A stretch of DNA of 64,000 nucleotides, taken from the NCBI GenBank assembly GCA_036823195.1, contig DAISGI010000003.1:1-64000 (forward strand), in the 5' to 3' direction. Positions 16,360-24,434 of the stretch are shown here, piece after piece. Source of the DNA: UBA4874 sp002399435 (lineage in GTDB: Bacteria; Bacillota; Clostridia; Caldicoprobacterales; DTU083). Both the position numbers and the translations under genes were made by a program. Numbering within the stretch: position 1 is the first letter of the stretch; each line of letters begins with the position of its first letter. Under the pieces are notes generated by a model. The model did no database searches. It was not told where the DNA came from and worked only from the letters and a program-made list of their open reading frames with translations.

Positions 16360-17244
16360 TTGGAACAATTTCTGCAACAGGTGGTCAATGGGTTATCCCT
16401 GGGCAGCATCTATGCATTAATCGCTCTGGGATATACCATGATCTATGGGATCATCAAACTGATCAATTTTGCACATGGCGACATTTATATGTTGGGGGCC
16501 TATATTGGCTATTTCTGTATGACAATCCTGAAGCTTGGCTTTCTGCCATCCCTTTTGATTGCCATGGCCGGCTGCACGGTACTTGGCTTTGCAATTGAAA
16601 AAATCGCCTACAAACCCTTGCGGAGTGCCCCCCGGATCGCAGTATTGATCACAGCCATTGGCGTTTCACTTTTTTTGGAATACGGCACCATGTTTTTTGT
16701 AAAGGCCAATGTCCGGACTTATCCTGCCATGACCGGTCTTCTGGCAGAGAGATATCAGCTTGGCGGCGTGGTTGTCACCATGCAGCAAATTCTGATCCTT
16801 GCCATCACAATCCTTCTCATGGTGGTACTCCAGTTCATTGTGAAACGGACCAGGATCGGAAGGGCCATGCGCGCTACGTCCCTGGACAACGATGCAGCCC
16901 AATTGATGGGCATCAATGTGGATACGACCATATCCTTTACGTTTGTTCTGGGGTCTGCCCTGGCAGGCGCCGCCGGTGTTCTCGTGGGTGTGTACTATAA
17001 TTCCATCAATCCTCTGATGGGAATGATGCCCGGACTGAAGGCATTCGTCGCTGCCGTTCTGGGGGGCATTGGTTTGATTCCGGGGGCCATGATCGGCGGA
17101 TATCTTATCGGGATCGTTGAGGTGTTTGTTTCCGGATATGGCAGTTCCATGTATCGGGATGCTGTGGTATTCGCCATTCTGATTCTGATCCTGATCGTGA
17201 AACCAACGGGGATTTTGGGAAAAAGCTCCGGAGAGAAGGTGTAG
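16360..17244 (+). CDS. livH: Branched-chain amino acid ABC transporter, permease LivH
   Basis: This integral membrane permease of 294 residues begins with the family-typical EQFLQQVVNGLSLGSIYALIALGYTM. The TTG at 16360 follows GGAAGGAAGGG and gives this conserved N-terminus; an earlier start would add 17 unrelated residues encoded by a duplicated spacer. It pairs with LivM as the heterodimeric channel. Confidence 0.93.
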   Translation: MEQFLQQVVNGLSLGSIYALIALGYTMIYGIIKLINFAHGDIYMLGAYIGYFCMTILKLGFLPSLLIAMAGCTVLGFAIEKIAYKPLRSAPRIAVLITAIGVSLFLEYGTMFFVKANVRTYPAMTGLLAERYQLGGVVVTMQQILILAITILLMVVLQFIVKRTRIGRAMRATSLDNDAAQLMGINVDTTISFTFVLGSALAGAAGVLVGVYYNSINPLMGMMPGLKAFVAAVLGGIGLIPGAMIGGYLIGIVEVFVSGYGSSMYRDAVVFAILILILIVKPTGILGKSSGEKV

Positions 17245-17246
17245 AG

Positions 17247-18188
17247 TTGAAAAAAATGATCGGCATCGTGCTCACCTTTGTGGTGGTTCAGATCCTGATA
17301 TCCACCAATGTCATCAATTCCTATCTGCAGGCTACATTGGCAACGATCTGCATCAATATCATTCTGGCGGCCAGTCTGAACCTGATCACCGGTTTTACGG
17401 GTCAGTTTTCTCTGGGACACGCAGGGTTTATGTCCATTGGAGCTTATATCTGTGCATTGATTCTGCTGCGGTTTCCCACTCTTCCGGGCTTTCTCGCAGG
17501 ATTGCTGGCAGGAGCCGTTCTGGCCGCCCTGGTTGGAATTCTGGTGGGTTTGCCAACCCTGCGCCTGAAGGGGGACTACCTGGCGATTGCCACCCTGGGG
17601 ATGTCTGAGATTATACGGGTCGTCTTCACAAACCTTGAGATTACCAACGGAGCGGCAGGTCTCAGTGGTATTCCGCAGTTTGTAAACTGGTTCTGGCTCT
17701 ATCTGTTTTCCGTCGGGACGGTCCTGCTCCTTTTAAACTTTTTGAATTCCTCTCACGGGCGTGCCTGTATTTCCATCCGGGAGGATGAAATGGCCGCAGA
17801 GTCCGTAGGCATATCGGTTACCAAATACAAGGTGATTGCCTTTACGGTGGGAGCCTTTTGTGCAGGAATTGCCGGGGGTCTGTACGCTTCCTACTTCTAT
17901 TTTCTGAAGCCGGGAACCTTTGGCTTCCTGAAATCCATCGATGTATTGGTGATTGTTGTGCTGGGAGGAATGGGCAGTATGTCCGGATCCATCCTGGCAG
18001 CTGTTCTTCTGGCCCTGATCTCCACATTTTTGCAGTCGTTTCCGGAGCTCCGGATGGTTCTTTATTCCTTGCTCCTGATTGTGATCATGATTTTCCGTCC
18101 GCAGGGACTGATGGGATCCAAAGAAATCTCCCTTTCCACCTTCGGCAAACTGGGGAAATTCCTGTCCCCCGGGAAAGGAAGGGAATAA
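17247..18188 (+). CDS. livM: Branched-chain amino acid ABC transporter, permease LivM
   Basis: This second permease has 313 residues with the LivM hallmarks NLITGFTGQFSLGHAGFMSIGAY and GDYLAIATLGMSEIIRV. The start is taken as TTG 17247 after AGAAGGTG; ATG 17256 is an alternative. It lies two bp after livH in a tight operon. Confidence 0.93.
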   Translation: MKKMIGIVLTFVVVQILISTNVINSYLQATLATICINIILAASLNLITGFTGQFSLGHAGFMSIGAYICALILLRFPTLPGFLAGLLAGAVLAALVGILVGLPTLRLKGDYLAIATLGMSEIIRVVFTNLEITNGAAGLSGIPQFVNWFWLYLFSVGTVLLLLNFLNSSHGRACISIREDEMAAESVGISVTKYKVIAFTVGAFCAGIAGGLYASYFYFLKPGTFGFLKSIDVLVIVVLGGMGSMSGSILAAVLLALISTFLQSFPELRMVLYSLLLIVIMIFRPQGLMGSKEISLSTFGKLGKFLSPGKGRE

Positions 18189-18189
18189 T

Positions 18190-18975
18190 ATGGCGCTGTT
18201 ATGTGTAAAAAAACTGACAAAATCCTTTGGCGGATTGATGGCCGTTTCCAATGTCAGCATGAAACTGGAGCAGGGAGAGCTGGTTGGTCTTATCGGGCCC
18301 AATGGCGCGGGCAAGACCACGGTGTTTAACCTGCTGGCCGGGGTGTATGCACCGGATAAGGGAACCATAACCCTTACAACAGCCGGCAGGGAGATATCCC
18401 TGGAAGGGCAAAAGCCCTACAACATCTGCAAGGCAGGCGTTGCCCGGACCTTCCAGAATATCCGGCTGTTCCGGGATCTTACGGTATTTGACAATGTCCG
18501 GATTGCCATGCATCAGAACGTAGATTACGGGCTGCTATCCGCCTTTTTGCATCTGCCCTCCTATCAAAGGGAAGAAAGGAAGCTAAAGGAGGAAAGTCTG
18601 GAATTTCTGCGAATCATGAAGCTGGTGGACAAAAAGGATGAGCTGGCAAAGAATCTGCCATACGGAGAACAACGTCATTTGGAAATCGCCCGCGCACTTG
18701 CCACGAAACCGGACCTGCTGTTGCTGGATGAGCCTGCTGCCGGAATGAATCCGGCGGAAACAGCGGCATTGACAGAACTGATTCAGTGGATCCGGAAACA
18801 GTTCCAACTGACGATCCTGCTGATTGAACATGATATGTCCCTGGTCATGAAAATATGCGAGCGGATTTATGTGCTGGATTATGGCATGTTGATTGCCAAC
18901 GGGACCCCGGACGAAATCCGTTCCGACCCGCATGTCATCAAAGCATATCTGGGAGAGGAGGTTCATGATGCTTGA
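18190..18975 (+). CDS. livG: Branched-chain amino acid ABC transporter, ATPase LivG
   Basis: This ABC ATPase of 261 residues has Walker A GPNGAGKTT, signature LPYGEQRHLEIARAL and Walker B LLLDEPAAGMNPAE. The insertion around AFLHLPSYQREERKLKEES is typical for LivG as compared with LivF. ATG 18190 follows GGAAGGG one bp after livM. It works with LivF to energise LivHM. Confidence 0.94.
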   Translation: MALLCVKKLTKSFGGLMAVSNVSMKLEQGELVGLIGPNGAGKTTVFNLLAGVYAPDKGTITLTTAGREISLEGQKPYNICKAGVARTFQNIRLFRDLTVFDNVRIAMHQNVDYGLLSAFLHLPSYQREERKLKEESLEFLRIMKLVDKKDELAKNLPYGEQRHLEIARALATKPDLLLLDEPAAGMNPAETAALTELIQWIRKQFQLTILLIEHDMSLVMKICERIYVLDYGMLIANGTPDEIRSDPHVIKAYLGEEVHDA

Positions 18976-19672
18976 AGTTCAAAACCTGGATGTCTATTTT
19001 GGCGTGATCCATGCGCTGAAAAAGGTATCCCTGACGGTCCGCGATGGGGAGATCGTGACTTTGATCGGAGCCAACGGCGCGGGAAAGACCACCATTCTGC
19101 GAACCATATCCGGTTTGAAGAAGCCTGCTGATGGAAAAATCCTGCTTTTCGGGCAGGATATTACTCATACCTCGTCGCAGGGCCGGGTCCGGGCAGGGAT
19201 CTCGCAGGCACCGGAAGGGCGCCGGGTTTTCTCTTCCATGTCCGTCCTGGAGAATCTGGAGCTGGGCGCCTATCTGAGAAAAGACAAACAAGCGATCGCC
19301 GCGGATCTGAGGAAGGTTTATGATCTTTTTCCCATTTTATCCGACCGGAAGAAACAGGCGGCAGGTACTTTGTCCGGCGGAGAGCAGCAAATGCTGGCCA
19401 TAGGGCGGGCATTGATGAGCCGGCCAAAAATCCTTTTGCTGGATGAGCCTTCCATGGGTCTGGCCCCCTTGCTGGTTCAGGAGATATTTGCTATTATTAA
19501 AGATATCAACAGCACAGGCACCACCATTCTGCTGGTAGAGCAAAATGCCAGCATGGCGCTGCAGATAGCAAACCGGGCTTATGTCCTGGAAACCGGATCC
19601 ATTGTTCTTTCCGGGACCGGTGCAGATTTGATGCAAAGTGATGAAATCCGAAAAGCGTATTTAGGAGGTTAG
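18968..19672 (+). CDS. livF: Branched-chain amino acid ABC transporter, ATPase LivF
   Basis: This ABC ATPase of 234 residues has Walker A GANGAGKTT, signature LSGGEQQMLAIGRAL and LLLDEPSMGLAPLLV, all typical of LivF. Two adjacent ATGs are possible; 18968 is six nt from AGGAGG and is preferred over 18965. It overlaps the end of livG. Confidence 0.94.
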   Translation: MLEVQNLDVYFGVIHALKKVSLTVRDGEIVTLIGANGAGKTTILRTISGLKKPADGKILLFGQDITHTSSQGRVRAGISQAPEGRRVFSSMSVLENLELGAYLRKDKQAIAADLRKVYDLFPILSDRKKQAAGTLSGGEQQMLAIGRALMSRPKILLLDEPSMGLAPLLVQEIFAIIKDINSTGTTILLVEQNASMALQIANRAYVLETGSIVLSGTGADLMQSDEIRKAYLGG

Positions 19673-19675
19673 CAT

Positions 19676-20320
19676 ATGTTTGTAAAAACAAAGATGACGG
19701 CCCATCCATTTACTGTTTCTCCGGAACAGACCATTCCCGACGCTCATGAAATCATGACACGGTACGATGTCAAGCGCCTGCCGGTCCTGAAAAACGGAAA
19801 ATTGGTGGGAGTCGTCTCCAAAGAGGATATTGACCGCTATTCCCCGTCCAGGGCGACATCGCTGAGCATGGGGGAGATTACCTATCTGCTTGCCAAGACA
19901 AAAATCAAGCAGATCATGAGCAAACAACCTGTTACCATTTCACCGGATGCCCTGCTGGAAGAAGCTGCCACCCTGATGAGAGACAACAAAGTCGGTTTTC
20001 TGCCGGTGATGGATCATGACAGGCTGGCAGGCATTATCACAGAAAGTGATATCTTCGATTCCTTTATTGAACTGCTCGGATTCCGTGAGCCGGGGACCCG
20101 TTTGACCATCGAGGCAGCTGATGAGCCGGGTATTATGTCCAATCTGACCAGCATCATCGGACAGTTTGGTGCGAATATCACCCGCGTTGCCGTTTACCGC
20201 GGGGAAAACGGGAAGAGCGCCGTTGTGGTCGGGATCAATTCCATGAATACAGAGGAAATAGAAAAGTCCATTCGGGAAAAGGGATTCAATATCCTGTATA
20301 AGTTGCAGAATGAGTTTTAG
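19676..20320 (+). CDS. CBS-domain and ACT-domain protein (AcuB-like) in the Liv operon
   Basis: This 214-residue cytoplasmic protein has a CBS pair: repeat one about residues 1-60 (VKTKMTAHPFTVSPEQTIPDAHEIM), repeat two about 75-135 (IKQIMSKQPVTISPDALLEEAATLM). A C-terminal ACT domain begins near 140 (TRLTIEAADEPGIMSNLTSIIGQFGANITRV). CBS pairs usually bind adenine nucleotides and ACT domains often bind amino acids. Only three bp separate it from livF and it has its own GGAGG site. A sensor role linked to branched-chain amino acids is an inference from position. Confidence 0.88.
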   Translation: MFVKTKMTAHPFTVSPEQTIPDAHEIMTRYDVKRLPVLKNGKLVGVVSKEDIDRYSPSRATSLSMGEITYLLAKTKIKQIMSKQPVTISPDALLEEAATLMRDNKVGFLPVMDHDRLAGIITESDIFDSFIELLGFREPGTRLTIEAADEPGIMSNLTSIIGQFGANITRVAVYRGENGKSAVVVGINSMNTEEIEKSIREKGFNILYKLQNEF

Positions 20321-20359
20321 TGGAAAGCCGGTGTAATCATGAAGTCGGAGGAAAATACC

Positions 20360-20902
20360 ATGCGGATTTTTCTGGCTGTGGAATTACCGGAGTCCGTTCG
20401 GCAATATCTGTACAGCCTGCAGCAGGATATAAGTAAAATGTGTCGGTCCGGACATTTCACCCGCCGGGACAATTTTCACCTGACCCTTCGCTTTTTGGGC
20501 GAAGCCGGGAGGGAAGAACGGCAGAAACTGCAACGGGCCATGGATGCTTCCGCACGAAAATGTGAGCCCTTTTTCATTCAAATGCATGGGTTGGGACACT
20601 TTCCCAGAGGAAACCGGCAGATTCTCTGGATCGGTGTTCAGGAGAGCTGTGCTTTGCAGGAAGTATATGATTGTCTGCAGACGGAGCTGTCCGCCTGCGG
20701 TTATCCAAAGGAAAGACAACCCTATACCCCCCATATTACATTGGGCAGGGAAGTGGTGACGGACCGGGACTTCTCCGATCTTTCGGACGTATTGTCCGTA
20801 GAGGAAAGGAAAATCCCCGTCCGCTTTCTTTCCATGATGCAAAGTACCAGGGTTCATGGACAGTTGAAATACATTCCCCTGTACCGGGCAAAACTGGTAT
20901 GA
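20360..20902 (+). CDS. thpR: RNA 2',3'-cyclic phosphodiesterase
   Basis: This 2H phosphoesterase of the LigT/ThpR family has 180 residues. The two catalytic HxTx motifs are HLTL (His40) and HITL (His125). The start MRIFLAVELPESV at 20360 follows GGAGG and is family-typical; an ATG 21 bp earlier is not needed. It hydrolyses 2',3'-cyclic phosphate ends in RNA. It lies just after the Liv operon and may be read through from it. Confidence 0.9.
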   Translation: MRIFLAVELPESVRQYLYSLQQDISKMCRSGHFTRRDNFHLTLRFLGEAGREERQKLQRAMDASARKCEPFFIQMHGLGHFPRGNRQILWIGVQESCALQEVYDCLQTELSACGYPKERQPYTPHITLGREVVTDRDFSDLSDVLSVEERKIPVRFLSMMQSTRVHGQLKYIPLYRAKLV

Positions 20903-20934
20903 TCTTTCATTTGCGGTTTTTCATTTGTGCTTTT

Positions 20935-21789
20935 TCATTGAAAATCCCTTGTCAGTTTTTCAAAAGCCGGCAGGGAGTTTTCGATTGTTTTCCTGCTTAC
21001 ACTGTAGGAGAGCCGGAAATATCCGGGGCAGCCGAATCCGGTACCAGGGACAAGAAGGATATTGAATTTGGCCGCATGCTCCACAAATGCGATGTCGTCG
21101 TCGATCAACGCCCTGGGGAACAGATAAAAGGCCCCCTGCGGTTTCCTGCAGGTATAACCCAGCCGGATCAGATGGTTATAGATCAGATCCCTGCGCTGCC
21201 TGTAAATATCGGTATCCACGCTTTCCTCCAGAGACTCGGCTATCACCTTTTGAAACATGGAAGGTGCATTGACAAATCCAAGAGCCCGGTTGGAATAAGC
21301 AAATCCGTTGACCAGGGAATCCACATCCTCCATGAAAGGATGAACGGCTATATAGCCAATCCGTTCTCCGGGCAAGGCCAGTGATTTGCTGTAGGAATTG
21401 ACGACGACAGAGTTTGGGAAGATGCGCAGCACGGATGGTACGGTGCAGCCATCGTAAACCAGCCTGGTATAAGGCTCGTCGGAGAGAACCAGGATTTGGG
21501 TATGAAATTCCTTTTCCTTTGCCTCAATCAGCTCAGCCATTTTCTCCAGGATGGCAGAGGAATAAACGACACCGGTAGGGTTGTTGGGGGAGTTCAGGAT
21601 CAGAGCTTTGGTGGATGGGGTGATTTTTCTTTCCAGATCGGAAAGATCCGGCTTAAAAGTCCCGGTACTGCAGGGGGACAGGACAACTTTTCCTCCGTGG
21701 TTCTCAATGTAGCCCAGATATTCCGCAAAATACGGGGCAAGCACAATGACCTCTTCCGCAAACTGCAGTAAGTAAGTGAGTGAATGCAT
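20935..21789 (-). pseudogene. N-terminally truncated class I aminotransferase
   Basis: The surviving 284 residues match the large and small domains of a fold-type I PLP aminotransferase: NSPNNPTG, SDEPY and the PLP lysine motif SYSKS (Lys135 of the remnant), then the C-terminal region with RLSYSVS. Members normally have about 390-400 residues; roughly the first 100, including the arm and the Gly-rich phosphate-binding start, are missing. Upstream on the minus strand a stop codon lies directly before ATG 21789, and the DNA becomes AT-rich. I read this as a gene cut by a rearrangement; translation from 21789 would not give an active enzyme. Confidence 0.8.
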
Positions 21790-22043
21790 TCACAATGCCG
21801 TGGATAGGGTTATGGAAAGATTTATAGTCTTTGACTTGTCAAAGAACAAAGAGCCAAAGAACCGCCCGAATAGAAAAATTTTCTAAAAAGGGTATTGAAA
21901 AGATAAATATTACATGTTAATCTAGAAATGGTTCTCGTATCAAGGTAGATCATATGGTTGCTGACTGACACTATTTTTTGTGGCGGTATTTAGTGTCTTA
22001 TAACAGTAACCTGAGACAAAATCTTTATAGGGAGGTTAACAGG
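21790..22043. other. AT-rich spacer with small inverted repeats
   Basis: No gene is seen. Perfect short dyads are present: TCTTTGAC/GTCAAAGA around 21828-21845, and GACACTA (21967-21973) with TAGTGTC (21991-21997). They could be remnants of a mobile element or regulatory sites, but no transposase is encoded. Confidence 0.4.
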
Positions 22044-22762
22044 ATGAAATATAGTGTTTCGATTACTATAGTGTGTATCCTGCTGTTAATACTTCTTTCA
22101 GCATGTCAACCCAAAATTCCACGTACCAGGTGCAAATCATTTGACAACATGAGTAAAAGTTTACCTTTCCAGATCGTATTTCCGGAATCAAACCCCAATC
22201 TTTATTCGGGGGAATATGACGTCAAATATTTTGTTACATGGGCACCAGGACCTGATAGACCAATTGAGACAGGTTATTCTATAGAACTAAAAAATGCAAC
22301 GCATGTACAAAATGATTTTCGCCATTTGGAGTATAAAGGGATCGACTTACAACGTGAAAATGGGGACTGGACTATGTTTGATAAAAGAACTGACACATGT
22401 GTTAAGCCTGAAACCGCATATAGGACGCAAGGCAAAACAATGTTCTATGCGGAATACCGTCCATATCCATTTACAGAAAAAGAATCAGCAAAGGAACTAT
22501 CGGAGCAAAAAGGCATATCACTTCAAAAATCCAATGAAATATTGGGCATAAAGATACATTACCCTACTCATCTTTCACCGATGAAGGAGATAAATTGGAA
22601 AATGAGATTTTTACTATTTTTTATGCGTATATTGATGAAGGAGATCTACGCTACAGTATAACGATATTAGACGTTGATGCATGTGCAGTGGATAATATCG
22701 AGAACAAATGTTTGGAAGAAGCAGTTTCTTATTTCAACGAATTATTTGCGGCAAAAAGGTGA
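22044..22762 (+). pseudogene. Hypothetical lipoprotein, frameshifted
   Basis: The first frame (ATG 22044 after GGGAGG) encodes a signal peptide with lipobox LLSAC and lipidated Cys21, then a polar extracellular domain. It breaks off at 22661. Near 22545-22571 the reading shifts by -1 into a frame that stays open to TGA 22760-22762, encoding EGDKLENEIFTIFYAYIDEG and LEEAVSYFNELFAAKR. That composition fits a real C-terminus far better than the first frame's own tail. The intact product would be about 239 residues. Function is not recognised. AT-rich base use differs from the neighbours, suggesting acquisition. A sequencing error cannot be excluded. Confidence 0.6.
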
Positions 22763-22807
22763 TCTCCATGCACCGGCCATTGGTAGGGTGGGACTCTGTA
22801 TTGCCCC

Positions 22808-22836
22808 TTGTTTTCATAGGCATAGTATGCTAGAAT
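22808..22836 (+). promoter_or_regulatory. Promoter of the Mn2+ riboswitch transcript
   Basis: TTGTTT (22808-22813) and TAGAAT (22831-22836) are 17 nt apart, with an extended -10 TG at 22828-22829. It ends ten nt before the riboswitch fold. Confidence 0.55.
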
Positions 22837-22846
22837 GAGTTCAGTT

Positions 22847-22947
22847 CTAAAAGGGAGTAGCTACGGCACAGCCGTAAATAAAATCAACATACTGGAGAAA
22901 TCCTGGTTTTATTTGCTTTAAGAGACTTAAAGAAGCGAGACTTTTAG
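22847..22947 (+). promoter_or_regulatory. Mn2+ riboswitch (yybP-ykoY)
   Basis: The yybP-ykoY hallmarks are present: AAAGGGAGTAGC at the 5' side, a TACGG/CCGTA hairpin, ATCAACATACTGG, a CTTTAAG/CTTAAAG hairpin and GCGAGAC near 22935. Helix P1 is a perfect CTAAAAG (22847-22853) with CTTTTAG (22941-22947). This class senses Mn2+ and often controls Mn2+ efflux genes. The gene behind it is a GDT1/UPF0016 transporter, which fits. Confidence 0.88.
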
Positions 22948-22996
22948 ATTAATCTGCTAAGGGATTAGCTCTTAATCTGAAACGTTTCGCTTTCTT
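22934..22996 (+). terminator. Riboswitch expression platform: long terminator-like stem
   Basis: A stem of about 19 bp pairs 22934-22952 with 22972-22991, enclosing a small GCTAA/TTAGC hairpin, and is followed by a T-rich tail (TTCTTTATATCTTTT). Its left arm contains the 3' strand of riboswitch helix P1, so the two structures exclude each other. Mn2+ binding should therefore disfavour termination. Confidence 0.75.
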
Positions 22997-23042
22997 TATA
23001 TCTTTTAATATATTTTGAAAACGATGGATAAAGGCGGAGACA

Positions 23043-24167
23043 ATGATGATAAAAGAATTCATTCAGGCTTTTTTGCTTGTTTTTATGGCAGAAATGGGGG
23101 ATAAAAGCCAACTGCTGGCAATCACCTTTGCCACAAGGTATCCCTTGAAGAAAGTACTCATGGGAATGCTGGCAGGGGCCCTGTTGAACGATGGTCTTGC
23201 AGTACTGCTGGGAAGACTCGTTTCCGGCTTTGTTCCCATGAAAACCATCCAGATGATTGCAGCTTTCGCGTTCCTTTTATTCGCATTCTGGTCCCTGAGG
23301 GTGGAAGAAGGGGAGGAAACCGAAGATAGCAATCAAAAGTTTCAACTCGGACCGGTTTTGACCGTTGGAACGGCTTATTTTATCGGTGAATTTGGAGATA
23401 AGACCCAATTGACGGCCATTGCGCTGGCATCCGATGCTGAGGCTCCCCTCGCCATTCTGGCAGGGACGGTATCCGGGATGATCGGAGCGGGCGGAATTGG
23501 GATTTTCATTGGGAAAAAGCTGGGGGACAAAATACCGGAAATGGCGCTGAAGCTGGCTTCCGCTGCTATTTTCCTGTTTTTTGGTATCTCAAAACTGGTA
23601 GGAAGTGTTCCAAAGAGATACTGGACGGTTTGGAATGGTCTGTTGTTTGGCATCCTTCTGACGATTGCCCTGGCGGAATCGGTAAGGAAACTGATACGGG
23701 CACAAAAGCAGGGACGGGAATCTGCCCTGATCCGGAAATCCAGGGAACTGTATGATTATTATCATCAGATCGGCAGGGATTTCGACCGTATTTGCCTGGG
23801 TACCGGGAAGTGCGGGAAGTGCCAGGGAGACCACTGTATTGTCGGTTCCACCAAAACACTGATTCAGTCCTGTCTGAATGGAAAGCCTGCAAAACACCCG
23901 TCCGGGATAAACAAAAATACTCTCCACAAGCCCTTCAACAGGGAGCAGGCAATGAGAAGCCTGAGAATGACATGGGAGGTGCTGAAGGAGGATCCAGGTA
24001 ATCCGGTATACCAGCCGATCCATGAAATAAGAAAAAGTCTGGAAACCATCCTCTTTGGTCAAAGCATAGATCGGTTCCATGACTGGGAAGAATACGAAAG
24101 GCTTCTTTCACAAATAGAGGACACCTTTGCGGAAGGTCCTTCACCCAAATTGAAAAATAAAAAATGA
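23043..24167 (+). CDS. TMEM165/GDT1 (UPF0016) family transporter, probable Mn2+ exporter, with Cys-rich C-terminal domain
   Basis: This 374-residue membrane protein has the two family signatures ExGDKS/T: EMGDKSQ at residue 17 and EFGDKTQ at 116, each opening a three-helix hydrophobic repeat (about 1-85 and 100-215). Bacterial relatives under yybP-ykoY control export Mn2+. Unusually, about 155 soluble residues follow, with a Cys cluster C-X5-C-X2-C-X4-C (Cys251, 257, 260, 265) and a basic tail. Family members are often only about 190-220 residues, so this domain is extra; it could bind metal. The start is ATG 23043 (ATG 23046 also possible). Confidence 0.88.
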   Translation: MMIKEFIQAFLLVFMAEMGDKSQLLAITFATRYPLKKVLMGMLAGALLNDGLAVLLGRLVSGFVPMKTIQMIAAFAFLLFAFWSLRVEEGEETEDSNQKFQLGPVLTVGTAYFIGEFGDKTQLTAIALASDAEAPLAILAGTVSGMIGAGGIGIFIGKKLGDKIPEMALKLASAAIFLFFGISKLVGSVPKRYWTVWNGLLFGILLTIALAESVRKLIRAQKQGRESALIRKSRELYDYYHQIGRDFDRICLGTGKCGKCQGDHCIVGSTKTLIQSCLNGKPAKHPSGINKNTLHKPFNREQAMRSLRMTWEVLKEDPGNPVYQPIHEIRKSLETILFGQSIDRFHDWEEYERLLSQIEDTFAEGPSPKLKNKK

Positions 24168-24211
24168 CGGATGATTTCTCATAAGTTGAAAGGCAATTGC
24201 TTTTCTTCCCG

Positions 24212-24241
24212 GCACTCTTCGAAAAGAAGGGTGCTTTTTTT
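24212..24241 (+). terminator. Intrinsic terminator after the GDT1 gene
   Basis: GCACTCTTC (24212-24220) pairs with GAAGGGTGC (24226-24234) with G-U pairs, followed by seven T. It ends the Mn2+-controlled transcript. Confidence 0.75.
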
Positions 24242-24307
24242 GTCTGGGAACAAGTATAACGAATGAATACTTACAAAACATAGTAGCAGGATTTTGAATA
24301 GTAGCCG

Positions 24308-24407
24308 NNNNNNNNNNNNNNNNNNNNNNNNNNNNNNNNNNNNNNNNNNNNNNNNNNNNNNNNNNNNNNNNNNNNNNNNNNNNNNNNNNNNNNNNNNNNN
24401 NNNNNNN
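24308..24407. other. Assembly gap of 100 N
   Basis: Exactly 100 undetermined bases, the conventional filler for a gap of unknown size. The promoter of the Ku operon, and possibly further genes, are hidden here. Order and distance between the GDT1 gene and ku depend on the scaffold being right. Confidence 0.99.
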
Positions 24408-24434
24408 TTTAAATAGGAAAGGAGACGGAATTTT

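Noticed and set aside
20671..21384. Plus-strand frame of 237 codons after thpR
   Set aside because: It overlaps thpR and runs antisense to the aminotransferase remnant, with no start signals.
21790..22043. Insertion sequence
   Set aside because: Small inverted repeats exist but there is no transposase, no matching terminal pair at a plausible distance and no clear target duplication.
22044..22661. Intact lipoprotein ending at 22661
   Set aside because: The last ~30 residues of that frame are low-quality and hydrophobic, whereas the -1 frame gives a coherent C-terminus to 22762.
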